Assembly: GCF_014645515.1 (NCBI RefSeq)
Contig: NZ_BMLW01000018.1
Coordinates: forward strand, 1 to 64,000
Length of the DNA stretch: 64,000 bases
Direction of reading: 5' to 3'
Origin: Oceanobacillus neutriphilus
Lineage (GTDB): Bacteria > Bacillota > Bacilli > Bacillales > Amphibacillaceae
Shown: piece after piece, positions 16,596 through 24,708 of the stretch
How the letters are laid out: every line of letters starts with the position of its first letter
Position numbering within the stretch: position 1 is the first letter of the stretch
Made by a program: the position numbers and the translations under genes
The notes under the pieces: model-generated
The model's database searches: none
Seen by the model: only the letters and a program-made list of their open reading frames with translations
Told to the model about the DNA's origin: nothing

Positions 16596-16631
16596 TTTCA
16601 CTGTGTTTGTGTACTATGAATGTTTCCCCGC

Positions 16632-16757
16632 TTATATGATACTGTAAGCAACCGCGTCCATAATAAATAATCCACACGTTACAGCACTTAGGAAATATGT
16701 TTTTTCATTTATTTTTTCAAGCACTCTATGTCTTTCATCTAAAATAAAACGGAAACC
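16632..16757 (-). pseudogene. Relic of a small membrane-protein gene
   Basis: The minus strand encodes LDERHRVLEKINEKTY followed by a hydrophobic helix (FLSAVTCGLFIMDAVAYSII) and a stop. The DERxxxxxEKxxxKT pattern before a helix resembles DUF2178/DUF3796-type small membrane proteins. There is no usable start. An ATG in another frame (MKWFPFYFR) suggests that a frameshift separated the N-terminus. Family assignment is tentative. Confidence 0.35.
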
Positions 16758-16817
16758 ACTTCATCTTTACTGAAGTTAATATCTCATTCAATTTATAAAG
16801 TATTTTTAAATTTTTTA

Positions 16818-16848
16818 TTGCCTTCAAGCGCACTTCAAGGTTTATACT
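16818..16848 (+). promoter_or_regulatory. MerR-type promoter with 19-bp spacer
   Basis: TTGCCT (16818-16823) and TATACT (16843-16848) are separated by 19 bases, the overlong spacer that MerR activators correct by DNA distortion. The spacer contains the near-palindrome CCTTCAAG-N4-CTTCAAGG. A MerR-family gene lies at the end of the same small operon, convergent to it. Confidence 0.8.
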
Positions 16849-16879
16849 CTAAGTGCATTAAATTAAGGAGGTAATGATC

Positions 16880-17638
16880 ATGGCAAAATTTGATACATTG
16901 AAAGATAAAGTAGTAGTTGTTGCAGGCGGCGGGAAAAACCTTGGCGCTTTGATAAGCAAGAGTTATGCACATGATGGAGCAAAAGTAGTCGTGCATTATC
17001 ACAGTTCTTCCTCTGAGGAAGAAGCAAAGCAAACCGTTGAATTGATTAAGGATAATGACGGGGAAGCTGTATTATTTCAAGGTGATTTAACAAGCCTAGC
17101 TAAAATGGAAGAACTGTTCGATTTTGCCGTAAGTCAGTATGGCAACATTGATATTGCTATTAATACAACCGGCAAAGTTCTTCGCAAACCGATTGTAGAA
17201 ACGTCTGAGGAAGAATATGATAGTATGCAACAGATTAATGCAAAAACTGCCTACTTTTTTATCAAAGAAGCTGCAAAGCATATGAACGACAACGGGAAAA
17301 TCGTTACGATCGTCACAGCATTATTAGCTGCTTATACCGGGGGGTACTCCACGTATGCGGGCGAAAAGGCATCTGTTGAACACTATACACGAGCTGCTTC
17401 GGCAGAACTAATGAGCCGGGGAATATCCGTCAATAATATTGCTCCTGGCCCAATGGATACGCCTTTCTTTTATCCGCAAGAAACGGAGGAAAGAGTAGCA
17501 TTTCATAAGTCACAAGCACTTCATAATCAATTAACTCAAATTGAAGATATCGCTCCAATAGTTAAATTTTTGACAACAGACGGATGGTGGATTAATGGTC
17601 AAACCATATTTGCTAATGGAGGGTATACAACCCGTTAA
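16880..17638 (+). CDS. SDR-family oxidoreductase
   Basis: A 252-residue classical short-chain dehydrogenase/reductase. The N-terminal cofactor motif is GGGKNLG (about residues 15-21), a variant of TGxxxGxG. NTTGKV replaces the usual NNAG, and the catalytic Tyr-x-x-x-Lys is YAGEK (about residue 158), followed by NNIAPGPMDTPF. HYHSSSSEEE after beta-2 suggests NADP preference. I chose the ATG at 16880, eight bases after AAGGAGG; an ATG at 16874 is too close. It is controlled by a MerR-type promoter, so it probably responds to an electrophile or related stress. It is co-transcribed with the small gene at 17658. Confidence 0.85.
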   Translation: MAKFDTLKDKVVVVAGGGKNLGALISKSYAHDGAKVVVHYHSSSSEEEAKQTVELIKDNDGEAVLFQGDLTSLAKMEELFDFAVSQYGNIDIAINTTGKVLRKPIVETSEEEYDSMQQINAKTAYFFIKEAAKHMNDNGKIVTIVTALLAAYTGGYSTYAGEKASVEHYTRAASAELMSRGISVNNIAPGPMDTPFFYPQETEERVAFHKSQALHNQLTQIEDIAPIVKFLTTDGWWINGQTIFANGGYTTR

Positions 17639-17657
17639 TCAAAAGGAGGAGATCTCT

Positions 17658-17987
17658 ATGCATTGTTTTTTTGCCGAATATGCTCCACTGGAAACGACGA
17701 TATCTATTTTGGCTTCCACTGGGGATGTAAATGCAAGCAGAAAAGTTTCCATCTCTAAAGAATCTTTCGTTAATGATTTAACGAAAAAAATGATTGAATT
17801 GTCACATGAACAAGGTCTTTACCATCATGATATCTTTGCAATTGGTGTAGTAGTGAATACGAAAGAAATGCTTGGACGAGAGTCGGGACAGCTCCAAAAA
17901 GAACTAGCATCTTCATTTGGTTTTACATCTGTTGTTGATTCGGAAGAAAATGTTGTTCGTAAAAAGCTACTGCAAAATGCCAAATGA
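17658..17987 (+). CDS. Small protein of unknown function in a MerR-controlled operon
   Basis: A 109-residue soluble protein beginning MHCFFAEYAP. I do not recognise it. It has no membrane helix or metal motif; predicted alternation of strand and helix is consistent with a small alpha/beta fold. AAGGAGGAG lies upstream and the gene starts 19 bases after the SDR stop, so the two are co-transcribed. The longer frame starting at 17595 lies inside the SDR gene and is rejected. It may assist the SDR or act on the same stress compound, but only co-location supports that. Confidence 0.65.
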   Translation: MHCFFAEYAPLETTISILASTGDVNASRKVSISKESFVNDLTKKMIELSHEQGLYHHDIFAIGVVVNTKEMLGRESGQLQKELASSFGFTSVVDSEENVVRKKLLQNAK

Positions 17988-17996
17988 ATCATATGA

Positions 17997-18032
17997 AAAC
18001 CTCTCAGAAATTTAAATCTGAGAGGTTTTTTT
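17997..18032. terminator. Bidirectional terminator between convergent genes
   Basis: AAAACCTCTCAGA and TCTGAGAGGTTTTTTT enclose an eight-base loop, giving an A-run before and a T-run after the stem. It ends the SDR operon on the plus strand. It overlaps the last codons of the MerR gene on the minus strand. Confidence 0.9.
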
Positions 18033-18389
18033 AGATGGTCTCTCTTCATCCAGTATTTTCATTTTCTTGGTTAACTTGTCCAACGCTATATCAATATCCT
18101 GTTTCTGTTTCTGTAGTTTTTCCTGATGCCCCCGAAAAATTTGTGTTCTTTCTTCTAAAGTGCTATCCCCTTTCATGTGTAAGTGCGCCACATGCCTTAA
18201 TATTTCAATAGACATTCCCGTTGCACGCATACAGCCTATTAACTCCAGCCAGAATAAATCTTCTTCTTTAAACATCCTGTAACCACTTTCATTCCGCTCA
18301 ATAAATGGCAAAAGCCCTTCATTATCATAATAACGAATGGTTGATGCCGGGACTTCTGTTTTCTCAGAAGCCTCTTTAATTGTCAGCAT
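18012..18389 (-). CDS. MerR-family transcriptional regulator
   Basis: A 125-residue MerR regulator. The winged helix-turn-helix is at the N-terminus (MLTIKEASEKTEVPASTIRYYDNEGLL, residues 1-27) and a long coiled coil follows (about 70-115). No cysteine pattern for metal sensing is visible at the C-terminus, so it is more like the small-molecule or aldehyde-responsive members. I chose the start after AGGTGGTG at 18389; the longer frame from 18455 adds 22 unrelated residues. It is convergent with the SDR operon whose 19-bp-spacer promoter fits MerR control, so it is the likely activator. Confidence 0.88.
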   Translation of the reverse strand: MLTIKEASEKTEVPASTIRYYDNEGLLPFIERNESGYRMFKEEDLFWLELIGCMRATGMSIEILRHVAHLHMKGDSTLEERTQIFRGHQEKLQKQKQDIDIALDKLTKKMKILDEERPSKKTSQI

Positions 18390-18770
18390 ATTTTCACACC
18401 ACCTGTTTCTCATTTTCTTCTGTGCGCCATTTCCAGCAAAACAATAATGTAACATTTTACTTAGTATAAATTCTCAACACACAAAAATTTTCCGTGAGAC
18501 GAGTAATCGCAGTCCTGCGACACCGCATACTTAAGGGAGCCTTGTAGCCGTTTATACTGTAAGAAGACGGCATTGATGAAGAACCAACCTGATTAAGTTC
18601 TACATTCCACCATGATAACTTTTAAAAATTGTACCAAATGAATACTCACCATTCATTTCTTTAAATATAATATTATTATAAACATGCAAGTAATCTTGAA
18701 TGCAACCAGAAGCGTGAAGAACATACTTTTTCTTCTTTACCTTTACAAGTACTAAAATAACCTTTATTTT

Positions 18771-18935
18771 ATGATGGAACTTATGCTAGGAACATCGCAC
18801 TTGGCAGCGACGTTAAGCAATATCACAGAATCGACAATAGAAAAATGGCATAAAAGTCTAAAAATACAGTACTCTGTGCTCTATCTGGATAGAACTTATT
18901 TGAAGTTACGCCAGGATGTTATCGTGGAATTTTAG
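18771..18935 (+). pseudogene. IS256-family transposase fragment
   Basis: A 54-codon frame reads ATLSNITESTIEKWHKSLK then IQYSVLYLDRTYLKLRQDV. This corresponds to the central part of Mutator-type IS256 transposases, where the YLD aspartate belongs to the catalytic DDE set. The N- and C-terminal parts are absent and no terminal inverted repeats were found. The surrounding 18390-18770 holds no gene. Confidence 0.7.
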
Positions 18936-19007
18936 GATAATAAGGAGCTGATATGAACGTATCCGTAAAATATTTTTGCAGCTTTAAATTTTTAAAATAG
19001 ACATTAA

Positions 19008-19049
19008 TGATATACCTCCTTCAAAGTAAACATTGAAGGAGGTATATCA
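19008..19049. repeat. Perfect 17-bp inverted repeat
   Basis: TGATATACCTCCTTCAA and its exact reverse complement flank an eight-base centre. Neither side has a T-run, so it is not a typical terminator. It lies between the transposase relic and the Uma2 relic. The right arm includes AAGGAGG. It may be a mobile-element end or an operator left behind. Confidence 0.6.
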
Positions 19050-19111
19050 CATCTTCAGCACCTCGTATTTTCTATCATCGGTATTAACTTTATAATAATG
19101 TATTGTACGAT

Positions 19112-19246
19112 TTGATTAAACGTATCATGATTTATACGCTTGATGAAAATGGAGAAGTGCAATTTGATTTAGTCAGCGATAATAAGAAAGCGACTTCCAG
19201 GTTATTTAAAAACTTTAAAATTGAAACAGAAAATATGCTTTTAATG
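19112..19246 (+). pseudogene. C-terminal relic of an Uma2-family (DUF820) nuclease gene
   Basis: The translated stretch IKRIMIYTLDENGEVQFDL and KNFKIETENMLL is the C-terminal tail of Uma2-type PD-(D/E)XK proteins. The same tail occurs at 22535-22723 (VMIDTLDEIGEVQFNL). The nuclease core and start are missing. It abuts the end of the SDR gene at 19256. Confidence 0.6.
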
Positions 19247-19255
19247 GCATCTCAC

Positions 19256-20041
19256 TTAAATATCCAGATCCCACCACTTTTTTTCTTCCTGCTTCATCTC
19301 ATTTACCGTTTGCTGTGGGTATACGGTTCGGAATTTATGATGATCAGCTGGAATGACTTCTACCATTTTCGCAATCATACCTTCCGGATCAAATTGATCC
19401 TTTAACCCCTCTTCCTCTTTTTTTATATCCTCTTTCTTCGTAAAATTTTTCTCTTCATCGTACCATTTCCATAGCTCATCTGCAGCTCGATCATTAAAAC
19501 CTGTGTGGAAGGAACCAGGGTTGATGGTGGCAACTTGTACTCCAAATCCTTTAAGCTCCTGCTGCAGAACATGGGCAATTGCTTCAATCGCGTGCTTTGT
19601 AGCTTCATACGGACCGCTGTATGGAGTTGCTACAATTCCAGATCGTGAACTCATAATGACGATTTTCCCGCTCCCCTTTTTAACCAGCTTCCGTGCAGCT
19701 ATCTGTACTGTTTCTAACCCCGCAAAAACATTCACCTCAAAAAGCGCCCGAAACCGGTCCATCGGTATTTCCCCGAGTGGGCCACGTTCATTAATGGCAG
19801 CATTTGCAACAAATACGTCAAAATCATACTTCTCAATTTGTTCCAGATCTAAAGAGTTGGTAATATCAATTTTAATCACCTCTACACCCAGCTCCAAGTC
19901 ATTTACTTCCTGTAAAAGGTCTGTTTTTTGGGAAGCCAGCTCTGTTGCGGCAATTACACGATGGCCATTTTTAGCGAGACCAATTGCAGTACCTCTGCCA
20001 AATCCAGAGCCTGCACCAGTAATGAAAATTGTTTTGCCCAT
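19256..20041 (-). CDS. SDR-family oxidoreductase
   Basis: A 261-residue short-chain dehydrogenase. Cofactor motif TGAGSGFG (residues 7-14), VANAAI in place of NNAG, an active-site Ser region (VIMSSRSG), and catalytic YEATK (about residue 150) are visible, followed by INPGSFHTGF. ATELASQ after the second strand suggests a compound adenine-binding pocket but does not fix NAD or NADP use. I chose the start after GGAGG at 20041; the ATG five codons earlier lies within the ribosome-binding site. The C-terminal part (KKEDIKKEEEGLKDQ) is unusually charged. It stands alone between relics, and the substrate is unknown. Confidence 0.85.
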   Translation of the reverse strand: MGKTIFITGAGSGFGRGTAIGLAKNGHRVIAATELASQKTDLLQEVNDLELGVEVIKIDITNSLDLEQIEKYDFDVFVANAAINERGPLGEIPMDRFRALFEVNVFAGLETVQIAARKLVKKGSGKIVIMSSRSGIVATPYSGPYEATKHAIEAIAHVLQQELKGFGVQVATINPGSFHTGFNDRAADELWKWYDEEKNFTKKEDIKKEEEGLKDQFDPEGMIAKMVEVIPADHHKFRTVYPQQTVNEMKQEEKKWWDLDI

Positions 20042-20123
20042 GTTATATTCCTCCATTCAAATTAGCATGTCTATATATTTTCCCCCAATAACAGTATAGG
20101 TAAACCAGACCTGACAAAAATAT

Positions 20124-20535
20124 TTATTGATTAAAATAACTAAAACCCTTCATATCTTCCCCAAGAATATAATGCGAAAACCACATCAAATTCTGCCTCA
20201 TTATAGCCTGACTAATCCCCGGCTGTTCAGGACTATATGCCATCCCATTAAATATGATTAATTCTGTATCAACCTCCATATCCCTTAATCCTTGATATAA
20301 CTCATAAGCATTTACAGACGGGACTCTTGCATCCATTTCGCCATGCTGGATTAATGTAGGGGTACGGGCTGTTTTAATATATGACATCGGTGATGTTTTC
20401 GAATATATTTCCGGATCATTCCATGGGGTATTTCCTAAATACGTCCGAATAAAATAAGGTATGTCTGTATTTACATAATTGGTCGTCCAATTAGTAATTC
20501 CACCTCCAACAGAAACAGCTTTAAATAAGAACATT
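20124..20535 (-). pseudogene. C-terminal fragment of an S9 prolyl oligopeptidase
   Basis: About 137 residues (from FKAVSVGGGITNW to the stop) match the C-terminal catalytic domain of S9 dipeptidyl aminopeptidases. They include the acid region QHGEMDARVP with the catalytic Asp. The nucleophile GxSxGG motif, the propeller and the His are missing or altered: where GxxHG-like sequence should follow, FNGMAYSPEQPG is present. The apparent start codon lies inside the adjacent S66 gene. It is a beheaded relic joined to the S66 gene end by a deletion or insertion event. Confidence 0.7.
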
Positions 20536-21549
20536 TTAGTTAAAGGTTTGTAATACAGTACCTTTTCCATTATCGACTTCTATTTCAGCGAATGCTCCAT
20601 TTATAAAAGTAATTTGTGGTGGTACATGACCACAATCAATATCGTAAATTATAGGAATTTGAAGTTCATCGGAAAGCTCTTTATAAACGTTGTCAACTGT
20701 ATAATTTGCGACAGGTGTATTAGCCGAACTCCTTCCAAAAACGATACCATTACAATTATTAAACCAACCAGCCAATTTCATTTGTATTAAAGTCCTGCGC
20801 AAGTCAGTGGTTGATAACTCACAATTTTCGAGAAACCATATAACAGAATCTCCAGCAATATAGTTATTTTTAAAATACTGTACATCCCCGTATGGTGTAC
20901 CAATTAAATGTCTTATCGTATCAATACATCCACCAAGTAATCTCCCCCGAACCTTAACTTTATGATTTGCAGTTGACTTCCAATAAGTATTCTCTGTTAG
21001 ATTGAAAATATGAGGAGTAGGTTTATCAAATTGCCATTCCTTTTGATATTTCTTTGATGAATGCTGGAGAATTGATCCGCCTGTTTTGGTGGATAAAACA
21101 GATTGCCACATTGCAGTCGTATCATCAGAATAATCCCCTCTCAAATCTATTAAATTTGTTCCATGAGCAGTAGCGATACCTGTATTTAAAGTAATAGCTA
21201 ACAATAATAAACTAATGTCAGAATAGCCCAAGACCCATTTGTTCTGTATATTTTTAAAATCAATATGCTCTAGCGTTTCAATAAGTAGTTCTCCACCCCA
21301 GGGAGGAATAATCAGGTTAACATCTTCATTAAGCATCATATCATTAAATTCTTCTGCACGTTTTTTTGCAAATGCAGACTTTGCCTTATCCTGAGTCCAA
21401 GGAGTGTCACCACATTCAATGTGAAAACCCTTCTTTTCCATACTTTTCAACGCTGAATTTAACAATTCATGTAATTCACTTGGCACTCCGGATGATGGTG
21501 CAGTTACTCCTATCGTCATACCTTTTTCTAAGAATGGATATTTAATCAA
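20536..21549 (-). CDS. S66 peptidase (MccF / LD-carboxypeptidase family)
   Basis: A 337-residue serine carboxypeptidase of the S66 family. Members cleave the L,D bond of peptidoglycan tetrapeptides or, in the MccF branch, inactivate microcin C-like acyl-aminoacyl-AMP toxins. The catalytic triad is visible: Ser in GYSDIS (about residue 110), Glu in WFLENCE (about 236), and His in DCGHVPPQ (about 306). The larger insert and overall length favour the MccF-like branch. It starts at TTG with GGAGG about ten bases upstream. The last residues (KGTVLQTFN) abut the S9 relic and may have been altered by that junction. It is cytoplasmic, with no signal peptide. Confidence 0.85.
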   Translation of the reverse strand: MIKYPFLEKGMTIGVTAPSSGVPSELHELLNSALKSMEKKGFHIECGDTPWTQDKAKSAFAKKRAEEFNDMMLNEDVNLIIPPWGGELLIETLEHIDFKNIQNKWVLGYSDISLLLLAITLNTGIATAHGTNLIDLRGDYSDDTTAMWQSVLSTKTGGSILQHSSKKYQKEWQFDKPTPHIFNLTENTYWKSTANHKVKVRGRLLGGCIDTIRHLIGTPYGDVQYFKNNYIAGDSVIWFLENCELSTTDLRRTLIQMKLAGWFNNCNGIVFGRSSANTPVANYTVDNVYKELSDELQIPIIYDIDCGHVPPQITFINGAFAEIEVDNGKGTVLQTFN

Positions 21550-21654
21550 TCTTGTGCGCCTCCTATTTTGAATATTAGATTAATAGAATGTTCTAATAAC
21601 CTACTCTGTTGTTAAGATAAATATTACTCCTTACATTACTTCGCGTTCTCTCGC

Positions 21655-22455
21655 TTAACCTTCACTGCCTTTTCCTTCACTTTTTTGCTGGTTTAGCTTG
21701 GTTATCATCATGCTTATAAATGGGGCTGCTTGGGAACCCTTTTCTACCTTTGATTCTATCCAATCGTTTTCATCACTCAATAATTTAATTAAGTAATACA
21801 CTGCCTTGTTATGGGAGTTAGGCGTTATATGCATGAAAATTGTTTTTACTTTATTCAGTTGCATAGGCGGTAATTGTGATTCAAGACTTTTTAATCCTAA
21901 TTGTGCTTTTTCAGGTCTATATCTATGTAATAATACCTTAGATAGGTTGACCATAACGTGTTGCAGCATCTCCACAGCCCATAAGTCATTTCCCCTCTGT
22001 TCTGCCTTACTATATTGAAATAGATACCAAGCTACATTATAGGCATAGCCACTAAACTCTTCTAAAGAAAGAGATAGATTTTGAGTCGATTGAAATTTAG
22101 TCAGCCTTCCTTCAGGGTCATGTAACACATGGAAAAAATCCTTTTCTTTGAAACTACTTTCTGTAACAGTAAATAAATCTACATGAAGAAGGTTATCAAA
22201 GACTGCTATTATTTGAGGCGCAATGATAAAAAAATCTTCATAGAATAATATCTTTCTATAGGACTCTAAATGCATTAATCGTTTTGTCAAAAATTGCTCT
22301 TCATCTTCTTCATCTACCAAGCAGTAAAGATCTATATCCGAATATTCATCATGCTCCCTTCTTCCCATCGAGCCTTTTAAAAAGATCGCCTTTACAAGTT
22401 TATCTTTCCTTAAACTCTGTGAAATAACCTTAACAGCGGCTTCCTGCTTCATCAT
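21655..22455 (-). CDS. Nucleotidyltransferase-domain protein (aminoglycoside adenylyltransferase-like)
   Basis: A 266-residue protein with a pol-beta-type nucleotidyltransferase domain. The metal-binding motif GSMGRREHDEYSDIDLY (residues about 28-44) supplies the Gly-Ser and the two Asp of DxD. A helical C-terminal domain of about 150 residues follows, as in aminoglycoside and lincosamide nucleotidyltransferases. It could transfer AMP to a small molecule, but antibiotic resistance is only a possibility. A GGGGGG stretch precedes the two adjacent ATG codons. It stands alone between an S66 peptidase and an Uma2 relic. Confidence 0.75.
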   Translation of the reverse strand: MMKQEAAVKVISQSLRKDKLVKAIFLKGSMGRREHDEYSDIDLYCLVDEEDEEQFLTKRLMHLESYRKILFYEDFFIIAPQIIAVFDNLLHVDLFTVTESSFKEKDFFHVLHDPEGRLTKFQSTQNLSLSLEEFSGYAYNVAWYLFQYSKAEQRGNDLWAVEMLQHVMVNLSKVLLHRYRPEKAQLGLKSLESQLPPMQLNKVKTIFMHITPNSHNKAVYYLIKLLSDENDWIESKVEKGSQAAPFISMMITKLNQQKSEGKGSEG

Positions 22456-22534
22456 TACCCCCCTATTTAAAAATAAATATTACGCCATTATATTCCATTT
22501 ACTTAGAATAATCAATATCTAATTCACTTCGAAG

Positions 22535-22723
22535 TTGAATTTATATATGGAATATGGAGTGAAGGAATATTGGATTGTTGATCCAATGGAGAAACGTGTC
22601 ATGATTGATACGCTTGATGAAATTGGAGAGGTACAATTTAATTTACTCAACGAGAATGAGAAAGTATCTTCCAGTTTATTTGAGAACTTTAAAGTTGAAA
22701 CTGAAAATTTGCTCCTTGATTAA
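22535..22723 (+). pseudogene. C-terminal relic of an Uma2-family nuclease gene
   Basis: The frame LYMEYGVKEYWIVDP then VMIDTLDEIGEVQFNL matches the C-terminal third of Uma2/DUF820 proteins, including the E-Y-W-I-V-D-P end of the PD-(D/E)XK core. The first 120 or so residues are absent and there is no ribosome-binding site. A diverged copy of the tail is at 19112-19246. Confidence 0.7.
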
Positions 22724-22893
22724 ATATCAAAAGTTGCAAAGATCTCCGGATTTATTGGAGTTCTCTACAACTTTAATTACTGTTTAATATATATCTTCAT
22801 TAAATTATGTAATAAGACTACCAAATCTTTGTACAATACTACATTTCCCCAGTCGGGACTATAATATTAGATTCTTAATTGCTGGCAGTCAGC

Positions 22894-23163
22894 TTAAATA
22901 TAAGCAGCATAAGCAATTATTCCGATTAATCCCAGCAAAACTAATGCAGTACTTTTTTTGAAATTTGTTACCCCTTTTTTCCAGCTTACAGCACTAGTAG
23001 TCAACCAGCTAATAAATATCATAATCACACCGATATACTGAACTGGCTTAGATGCTATAACAATACCTGAAAATAATAGTAACAATCCGATAATAATACT
23101 CCCGAATCCCCAAAGTACGAAAGGCTTTTCTAAACTATATTTAAATTCTTGTCTCTCCTTTTT
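22894..23163 (-). pseudogene. Small membrane protein with no usable start codon
   Basis: An open frame of about 88 codons (KKERQEFKYSLEKPF followed by hydrophobic helices at about 18-36, 42-58 and 68-86) ends at 22894. No ATG, GTG or TTG occurs before codon 27, although AAAGGAG lies exactly where a ribosome-binding site would. The gene has probably lost its start by mutation, or uses a rare start such as ATT. It follows the 53-residue membrane protein on the same strand, so the two may once have formed an operon. Family unknown. Confidence 0.45.
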
Positions 23164-23211
23164 CTATTCTATAAAATAAATGATTCGATTATTGGTAATC
23201 TCACTATTTAA

Positions 23212-23373
23212 CTATTCACTTCTCTTCTCAGCGAATAACAAAATTAACGTTGCTATCGGGCCTAATACAAGAGACAGCAAAAACCAGTTCAAGCCTGTTC
23301 TGTTTTTCCCTTGTGCAAGTCCAGCATTTATTAACGCTAATGTACCCCAACCTACAAAATATTGATTATCCAT
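23212..23373 (-). CDS. Tiny membrane protein, 53 residues
   Basis: The frame MDNQYFVGWGTLALINAGLA then QGKNRTGLNWFLLSLVLGP has two hydrophobic segments separated by a polar KNRTG turn, and ends in EKRSE. GAGGAGG lies close upstream of the ATG, a strong site. The turn followed by NWFLLSLVLGPIATLIL resembles small YjcZ- or DUF-type membrane peptides that accompany larger membrane proteins, but I cannot name a family. Confidence 0.6.
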   Translation of the reverse strand: MDNQYFVGWGTLALINAGLAQGKNRTGLNWFLLSLVLGPIATLILLFAEKRSE

Positions 23374-23461
23374 TAATTGCCCTCCTCTTTAGATTAATAA
23401 ACAAACCAGTTATATGGCAGTATCCATTAGATTTATATGCCACTATAATCTGTAAAAGAAT

Positions 23462-24239
23462 CTATTTGAGTTTCACACTATAAAACCGCATTGCTTTTGG
23501 AACACCTTTTATTTCAAAAATGCCATTTTCGATTAAATATCTTACTCTAAACTCTACATACACATCACTAATATATTGACCTAAATAGCCGATAACTTCA
23601 CCAATTAGACGTGCAGATGGAATAAATTCAGTACTATCTTGCTCTCGATGCAGCTTTTTTGCCTTGTTTGATTATAAAGTCATCATAATAGTCGTCATCG
23701 ACACTCTTTATTTCTTTATTTTCCCACGCTCTCAGAACTTTTCGCGTAGCAGCTAACTCTTTCCATTCCTCTTCAAATTTTTTACGTTGTTCTTGGCTTA
23801 ATACCGGAACCTTTCTTCTTTTTTCATAAATCATCATCAATTTTTCAGGTATAATTTCTCCTGTGTGTAACGGATAACAATCGTTTTCGGGAATAGCGTT
23901 TATCATGGAAAGTGTATTATTGAAATGGAGCTGAACTTCATTTATATCATCATCCAGGATGAGGTGATTTTTTATCCAATCATTTCTTTGGTCAAGCCCT
24001 GCTTTATCATGCAATTGCCAAACCGGGCCGATAGAAAATAAATCTGAAAGGGAGATAACTTTTTCCTTATCTTGTATACCCTTTTCTTTCAAAGCCCATT
24101 TCAAGCTCCCAGACGCCGAATCGCCAAAAAGAATATGTATGGCCTGACCATTGTTATTACTTTTTAAATCCGTTTGATATAAAAGTGAATTCACTTTATC
24201 TGCCGGATTGTTTTTAAGCGTTCTTTTTAATTCATCCAT
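23462..24239 (-). pseudogene. DUF1835/DUF3658 protein gene with a one-base frameshift
   Basis: The first part (to 23634) encodes a DUF1835 domain with IHILFGDSASGSLKWAL and VISLSDLFSIGPVW. It stops early at KQGKKAASRAR. Removing one A from the run of six at 23655-23660 restores the frame as QGKKLHREQDSTEFIP, which continues into SARLIGEVIGYLGQYISDVY and ends KAMRFYSVKLK. That is the C-terminal DUF3658 helix-turn-helix-like domain, with its stop at 23462-23464. I chose the ATG at 24239 after AAGGAGG; the TTG at 24314 has no site. The repaired protein would be about 258 residues. It is either a natural lesion or a sequencing error in a homopolymer. Function unknown. Confidence 0.8.
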
Positions 24240-24708
24240 TAATTTATTGTCCTCCTTACAAGCCGTTCTAAACGAATGCTGAAGGGTTATTGAGTCAGCA
24301 CTTCTAATTTTCAACTGTTAGATTCTTTCCTCAGTCGTTTTTGAAATTAGTTAAATGTATATAAAATAATTAATGTTTTCTATGACTGCAAACTATATGA
24401 TTCAATTTCTATAAAGCCTTTGCTTAAACAGTACCATATTTTACTAATTGGAACATAGATTTTCAAACAAGATTTTATTACTTTATATTAATCAAAACGC
24501 TGTAATGGACTTAAAAAATGGGGACATGAAGCTGGGATTATTCGTGGTTTCTATGACAGATACAGACATAAAGAATGAAGGCCTGGTTGGAATATATCGT
24601 TAAAGCCTTCAAGTTTGAACATATTTTTATTTTTTATTATTTTTAGTCAAAAAAATACTTTATTGCTTTTCTCTTTGGACAGCTTTTATTTATATTTATA
24701 AATACTGG
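24240..24708. other. Intergenic region with a short coding-like relic
   Basis: A plus-strand frame around 24505-24580 reads GLKKWGHEAGIIRGFYDRYR and stops, without a start or ribosome-binding site. Just after it GAAGGC/GCCTTC forms a loose hairpin near 24577-24612. The rest is AT-rich. I see no intact gene. Confidence 0.4.

Noticed and set aside
23180..23483. Two plus-strand frames of 61 and 77 codons
   Set aside because: They are the opposite strand of the small membrane gene at 23212-23373, which has a strong ribosome-binding site.
23650..23665. Programmed -1 frameshifting at the A-AAA-AAG heptamer in the DUF1835 gene
   Set aside because: The C-terminal frame needs a +1 (or -2) shift, not -1, and no downstream pseudoknot was seen; a simple extra A explains the data better.
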